The notes below the pieces were generated by a model that was given only the letters and a program-made list of their open reading frames with translations, did no database searches and was not told the DNA's origin. From Anaerolineales bacterium (GTDB lineage Bacteria > Chloroflexota > Anaerolineae > Anaerolineales > Villigracilaceae): DNA of 7,037 nt. The translations under genes and the position numbers were made by a program. Where the stretch lies: the NCBI GenBank assembly GCA_025966435.1, contig JAICRQ010000178.1, positions 1 to 7,037 of the forward strand, written 5' to 3'. The first letter of the stretch is position 1; every line of letters begins with the position of its first letter. This document shows, piece by piece, positions 5,603 through 7,037 of this stretch.

Positions 5603-7037
5603 TTATGGACCGATATAACTCTGCCGTCTGGACTCGAAGGCATCAAAGAAGTAGGTTCCACTTGTACCTGCATCCAGCCCGGCCACCGCTCCCAGCCGGA
5701 TCCGGTCGATCCTCCGGGAGTCGTTATCGATTCCGCTCAGGCTGGCTTGCTGAATGCCATCAATCCAGAGAGTCAGACCACCATTATTGGCGCCAGCTCC
5801 TGTTGCCGCCTGCCAATCGAATTCGATAAAGTGAGGTGCATCGCTAATCGTGAACCAACTTGTGTTCGTCCAGCTTGAGCCATCGTTGGTCAACGCAGCT
5901 CGGATCTGGTAATTCCCTGAGGAATAACGAAATTCCATCCGTAATACCTGTGTGGAGGAGCCTGCAAATCCCCGGAAAATTAAGTGTGCAGTGCCACTTG
6001 GCACGGTAATCGAGTTCGGGTCGAAGTAAAAGCGTGCCCGGTAACGCGGCTCGGCATTCGGCGTGTCATCCGTCAGATAAATCGTTTTGGTATCATCAAT
6101 CACCGCGTGCAAGCCAGTTGTGCCAACCAGTGCTGCCGCAGCGCTGGCACTCAAGTCGCCGCCATCATTGGTGTTTGACGTCCAGGCGGAGAGGGACCCC
6201 GATTCAAATCCATCCGCAAAGATCAAATCAGACAATGAGGGCGTGTTCGTTGGCGTAAGGGAGGGCCCGGTCGTCGGAGTATTTGTCGGGGTAGGGGAAG
6301 GTCCCGTCGTCGGAGTGTTCGTAGGTGTGGGTAAGGAGCCGCCATCCACCGGTCCGATAAAGCTTTGCCGCCGCGCTTCGAAGGCATCCAGATAATAGGT
6401 ACCGCGTGTGCCACTATCGACAGCCTTCACCGCGCCCAACTGGATGCGATCGATTCTCCGGGCATCGTTATTGATTCCAGCCAGGTTGGCTCGCTCCACA
6501 TCGTCGATCCACAGGGTCAATCCGCCGTTATTTGTTCCGGCGCCGGTTGCCGCTCGCCAATCGAACTCGATCCAGTGGATTGCATCGCTGATTGTGAACC
6601 AGCTTGTGTTGGTCCAGCCCGAAGCATCGTCTCGCAGGGCAGCCCGCAGCTGATAGCTGCCGCTGCTGAAGCGGAACTGGACTCGCAGCACTTGCGTAGA
6701 TATACCTGAATAGCCTTGGAAAATAAAATGATTATCTCCACTTACCATCGAAATCGAATTGGGATCGAAGTAAAAACGTGCCCGATAGCGCGGCTCGGCA
6801 TTCGGAGTCTCATCGGTGACAAAAATAGAGGTATTGTCATCGAGAACGGCTTGCAAGCCGCGCGTGTCCGCGAGTGCCGCCGCGGCGCTGATGCTTAAAT
6901 CACCGCCGTCGTTTGTGTTCGAGCTCCAGGTGGAGAAATTGCCCGACTCAAACCCATCCGCAAAGATCAGGTCGGTCACGAACGGCGTGTTCGTAATCGT
7001 AGGCGGCAGGGTATTGGTCGGTGTCGGCGAAGGTCCA
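5603..7037 (-). CDS. Partial secreted or surface-type protein with ~208-aa repeats and Thr/Pro linkers (N-terminus outside window)
   Basis: The frame is open from the right window edge to the TAA at 5603 (478 complete codons). The start is therefore not in the window; an internal GTG at 6979 should not be taken as the start. At the edge the protein reads GPSPTPTNTLPPTITNTPF, another Thr/Pro linker, which implies a further domain upstream. Two repeats follow (6973-6350 and 6229-5606). Each begins DLIFADGFESG and ends RRQS-[FY]-IGP, and they are about 70% or more identical by eye. Shared segments include SNTNDGGDLS, TPNAEPRYRARFYFDPNSI, STQVLR, WTNTSWFTISDA, ATGAG, NNGGLTLWIDG-like and RRIDRI-LGAV. 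The beta-rich pattern with Trp-, Gly- and Asp-rich loops suggests a jelly-roll or LamG/concanavalin-like fold, perhaps binding carbohydrate. I recognise no catalytic residues and cannot name the family. The protein stops immediately after the last repeat, with no LPXTG, membrane anchor or other sorting tail. Export is inferred from the linkers and composition, since the signal peptide region is not visible. Confidence 0.85.
   Translation of the reverse strand, partial: GPSPTPTNTLPPTITNTPFVTDLIFADGFESGNFSTWSSNTNDGGDLSISAAAALADTRGLQAVLDDNTSIFVTDETPNAEPRYRARFYFDPNSISMVSGDNHFIFQGYSGISTQVLRVQFRFSSGSYQLRAALRDDASGWTNTSWFTISDAIHWIEFDWRAATGAGTNNGGLTLWIDDVERANLAGINNDARRIDRIQLGAVKAVDSGTRGTYYLDAFEARRQSFIGPVDGGSLPTPTNTPTTGPSPTPTNTPTTGPSLTPTNTPSLSDLIFADGFESGSLSAWTSNTNDGGDLSASAAAALVGTTGLHAVIDDTKTIYLTDDTPNAEPRYRARFYFDPNSITVPSGTAHLIFRGFAGSSTQVLRMEFRYSSGNYQIRAALTNDGSSWTNTSWFTISDAPHFIEFDWQAATGAGANNGGLTLWIDGIQQASLSGIDNDSRRIDRIRLGAVAGLDAGTSGTYFFDAFESRRQSYIGP
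5606..6229 (-). repeat. C-terminal copy of the ~208-aa protein repeat
   Basis: This encodes the last repeat, from DLIFADGFESGSLSAW to RRQSYIGP, 208 residues, the same length as the preceding copy without gaps by eye. The two copies start 744 nt apart. DNA identity is lower than protein identity, with many synonymous differences, so the duplication is old or the repeat is under selection at the protein level. Confidence 0.85.
6239..6331 (-). repeat. Thr/Pro-rich linker with 36-nt tandem repeat
   Basis: The linker encodes two tandem copies of PTPTNTPTTGPS (the second copy begins SPTPTN after the first GP) and then a partial third, LTPTNTPS. The period is 12 codons (36 nt). Such Thr/Pro linkers usually form extended, possibly glycosylated spacers between extracellular domains and are common in Chloroflexota surface proteins. 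Confidence 0.85.
6350..6973 (-). repeat. Upstream copy of the ~208-aa protein repeat
   Basis: This encodes DLIFADGFESGNFSTW to RRQSFIGP, 208 residues, then VDGGSL and the Thr/Pro linker. It is preceded toward the window edge by another Thr/Pro segment (6983-7036), so it is probably an internal repeat and not the first domain of the protein. Confidence 0.85.

Noticed and set aside
6239..6331. CRISPR-like or minisatellite array
   Set aside because: The 36-nt periodicity simply encodes the Thr/Pro protein linker in frame, without unique spacers.
5605..6898. Plus-strand open frames opposite the repeat protein
   Set aside because: They are short, overlap one another, recur at matching places in both repeat copies, and lie antisense to a well-supported long frame.

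Overview
The window reads like bacterial chromosomal DNA of moderate G+C, most likely from the phylum Chloroflexota (Anaerolineae-like). This placement is an inference. It rests on the Thr/Pro-rich 'PTPTNTPTTGPS' linkers joining large repeats in a surface-type protein, a SpoVS homologue away from any sporulation cluster, and a CydAB pair with a short quinol loop. No rRNA, tRNA, insertion sequence or CRISPR array is visible.

Layout. Positions 84-2512 (+) hold cydA and cydB, the two main subunits of cytochrome bd quinol oxidase, 8 nt apart and clearly one transcription unit. A perfect inverted repeat lies just upstream of the cydA ribosome binding site. A hairpin at 2552-2583 separates this unit from three genes on the minus strand and can terminate transcription from both sides. 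Read on the minus strand, these are: a rhodanese-like protein (5448-4903), a soluble PAS-PAS histidine kinase of the NarX/DegS type (4800-3187) and a SpoVS-family protein (2967-2635). Upstream of the rhodanese gene, a very strong minus-strand terminator (5532-5567) closes a fourth minus-strand gene (5603 to beyond the window edge). That gene encodes a large secreted or surface-type protein built from ~208-residue repeats joined by Thr/Pro linkers.

Main point of interest. The rhodanese reading frame is interrupted by a single in-frame TGA (5121-5119), exactly where this family carries its catalytic cysteine (Y-C-T-[TGA]-P-D-E-F-T-S-A-R). The frame then continues through a well-formed second half of the rhodanese domain. 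A stem-loop with the placement expected of a bacterial SECIS element starts 12 nt after the TGA. TGA is also the normal stop of this gene and of the kinase, so general code reassignment is unlikely. The best reading is a UGA-encoded selenocysteine rhodanese; a nonsense mutation or sequencing error at one base remains possible.

How the genes may work together (inference). Cytochrome bd supports respiration at low oxygen and tolerates sulfide. A sulfur- or selenium-handling rhodanese and a cytosolic PAS sensor kinase nearby suggest a redox or sulfur response locus, with SpoVS as a possible nucleic-acid-binding regulator. No response regulator is present in the window, and nothing here proves that the plus- and minus-strand units are functionally linked.
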